A DNA stretch of 64,000 nucleotides from M0108 sp044228795. Lineage in GTDB: Bacteria > Pseudomonadota > Gammaproteobacteria > Chromatiales > Chromatiaceae. The stretch lies in the NCBI GenBank assembly GCA_044228795.1, contig JBGAUE010000001.1:179410-243409 (forward strand). The letters run 5' to 3'. Every line of letters begins with the position of its first letter. Within the stretch, counting starts at the first letter, position 1. Below the pieces are notes generated by a model that did not search any database, was not told where the DNA came from, and saw only the letters and a list, made by a program, of their open reading frames with translations. Shown here one piece after another: positions 63,698 to 64,000 of this stretch. Position numbers and translations under genes: made by a program.

Positions 63698-64000
63698 TTT
63701 CTTCTCCGGGCTGGTAAGTATTACGAATAATGATCAGTTTGTTGGATTATCGCCCTGATCCCCAACCTAGCTTATTACTAGGAATACAACCCTCCCTACT
63801 ATAGAATTTTAAGACTAACAAAACGCCTTGTAAAGCCAAAAAATCCCACCAATACAACATTACGCGCGACATAGTTATCTTCTGTATTTACAGACCAAAC
63901 TCCTCGGACCTCCATAACCCTTCCCTGATCACCCTGCTCCTTTTAGTACCACCTGCTGAGAGGTGGCTCCGATTGTTTGGACAGAGAAACGCCCTGGATA
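63698..64000. other. Right-edge non-coding stretch
   Basis: About 300 AT-rich bases upstream of the collagen-like gene. No gene, repeat or clear promoter is seen. Confidence 0.4.

Overview
The window looks like a chromosomal stretch from a high-GC gammaproteobacterium, most likely a purple sulfur bacterium (Chromatiaceae-like). This is inference: the rseB-rseC-mucD-lepA-lepB-rnc-era-recO-pdxJ order is a gammaproteobacterial hallmark, and a cytochrome c' gene beside a cytochrome b561 gene, hypAB and NosL-type proteins suit a photosynthetic or sulfur-oxidising lineage. No photosynthesis or sulfur-oxidation gene is visible, so genus is open.

Layout. 1-9466 (+): end of the sigma-E regulatory operon (rseB partial, rseC, mucD), a strong terminator, a 0.5-kb structured non-coding stretch, then lepA, lepB, a DUF4845 gene, rnc, era, recO and pdxJ. 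9486-15135 (-): a Nudix hydrolase, pssA, a 947-residue DUF349 coiled-coil protein, a metallo-beta-lactamase-fold hydrolase and a Skp/OmpH-like chaperone. 15392-19467 (+): DUF2058 protein, TatD-family DNase, an unrecognised lipoprotein, BolA and cytochrome c'. 19545-20223 (-) is a decayed cytochrome b561 gene. 20285-28363 (-): tyrA-hisC-pheA-serA-serC-gyrA. Then a cyclic-nucleotide-gated K+ channel (+).

30306-36492 (-) is an amino-acid ABC importer locus with one ATPase, two ordinary permeases, one ordinary binding protein and a 1102-residue lipoprotein that fuses three tandem, apparently circularly permuted binding domains to a third permease. It is followed by an RsbW-like kinase, two tandem GPP34 (GOLPH3-like) genes, the second frameshifted, and a peptide-type ABC transporter lacking an ATPase and carrying a secreted cyclase gene between its permeases (38687-44220). 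fabI and a DUF3616 protein (+) and modB-modA, hypB-hypA (-) follow.

49550-55268 (+) is a tight operon: small membrane protein, FtsX-like permease, ABC ATPase, polytopic membrane protein with a His/Cys cluster, lipid-anchored TlpA-type thioredoxin, SafE-like membrane protein, Tat-exported NosL-like protein and NosL. It resembles a copper/NosL maturation module but nosZ is not in the window.

After a DMT permease and tRNA-Ser(CGA) (56346-56435) composition becomes AT-rich. This island to the right edge holds an HNH nuclease, a CsgG-domain protein whose gene crosses the composition boundary, a MEKHLA protein, a stand-alone PD-(D/E)XK nuclease-like protein, a secreted collagen-like/DUF1566 protein, and three copies of a ~100-bp dispersed repeat. 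No integrase is visible.
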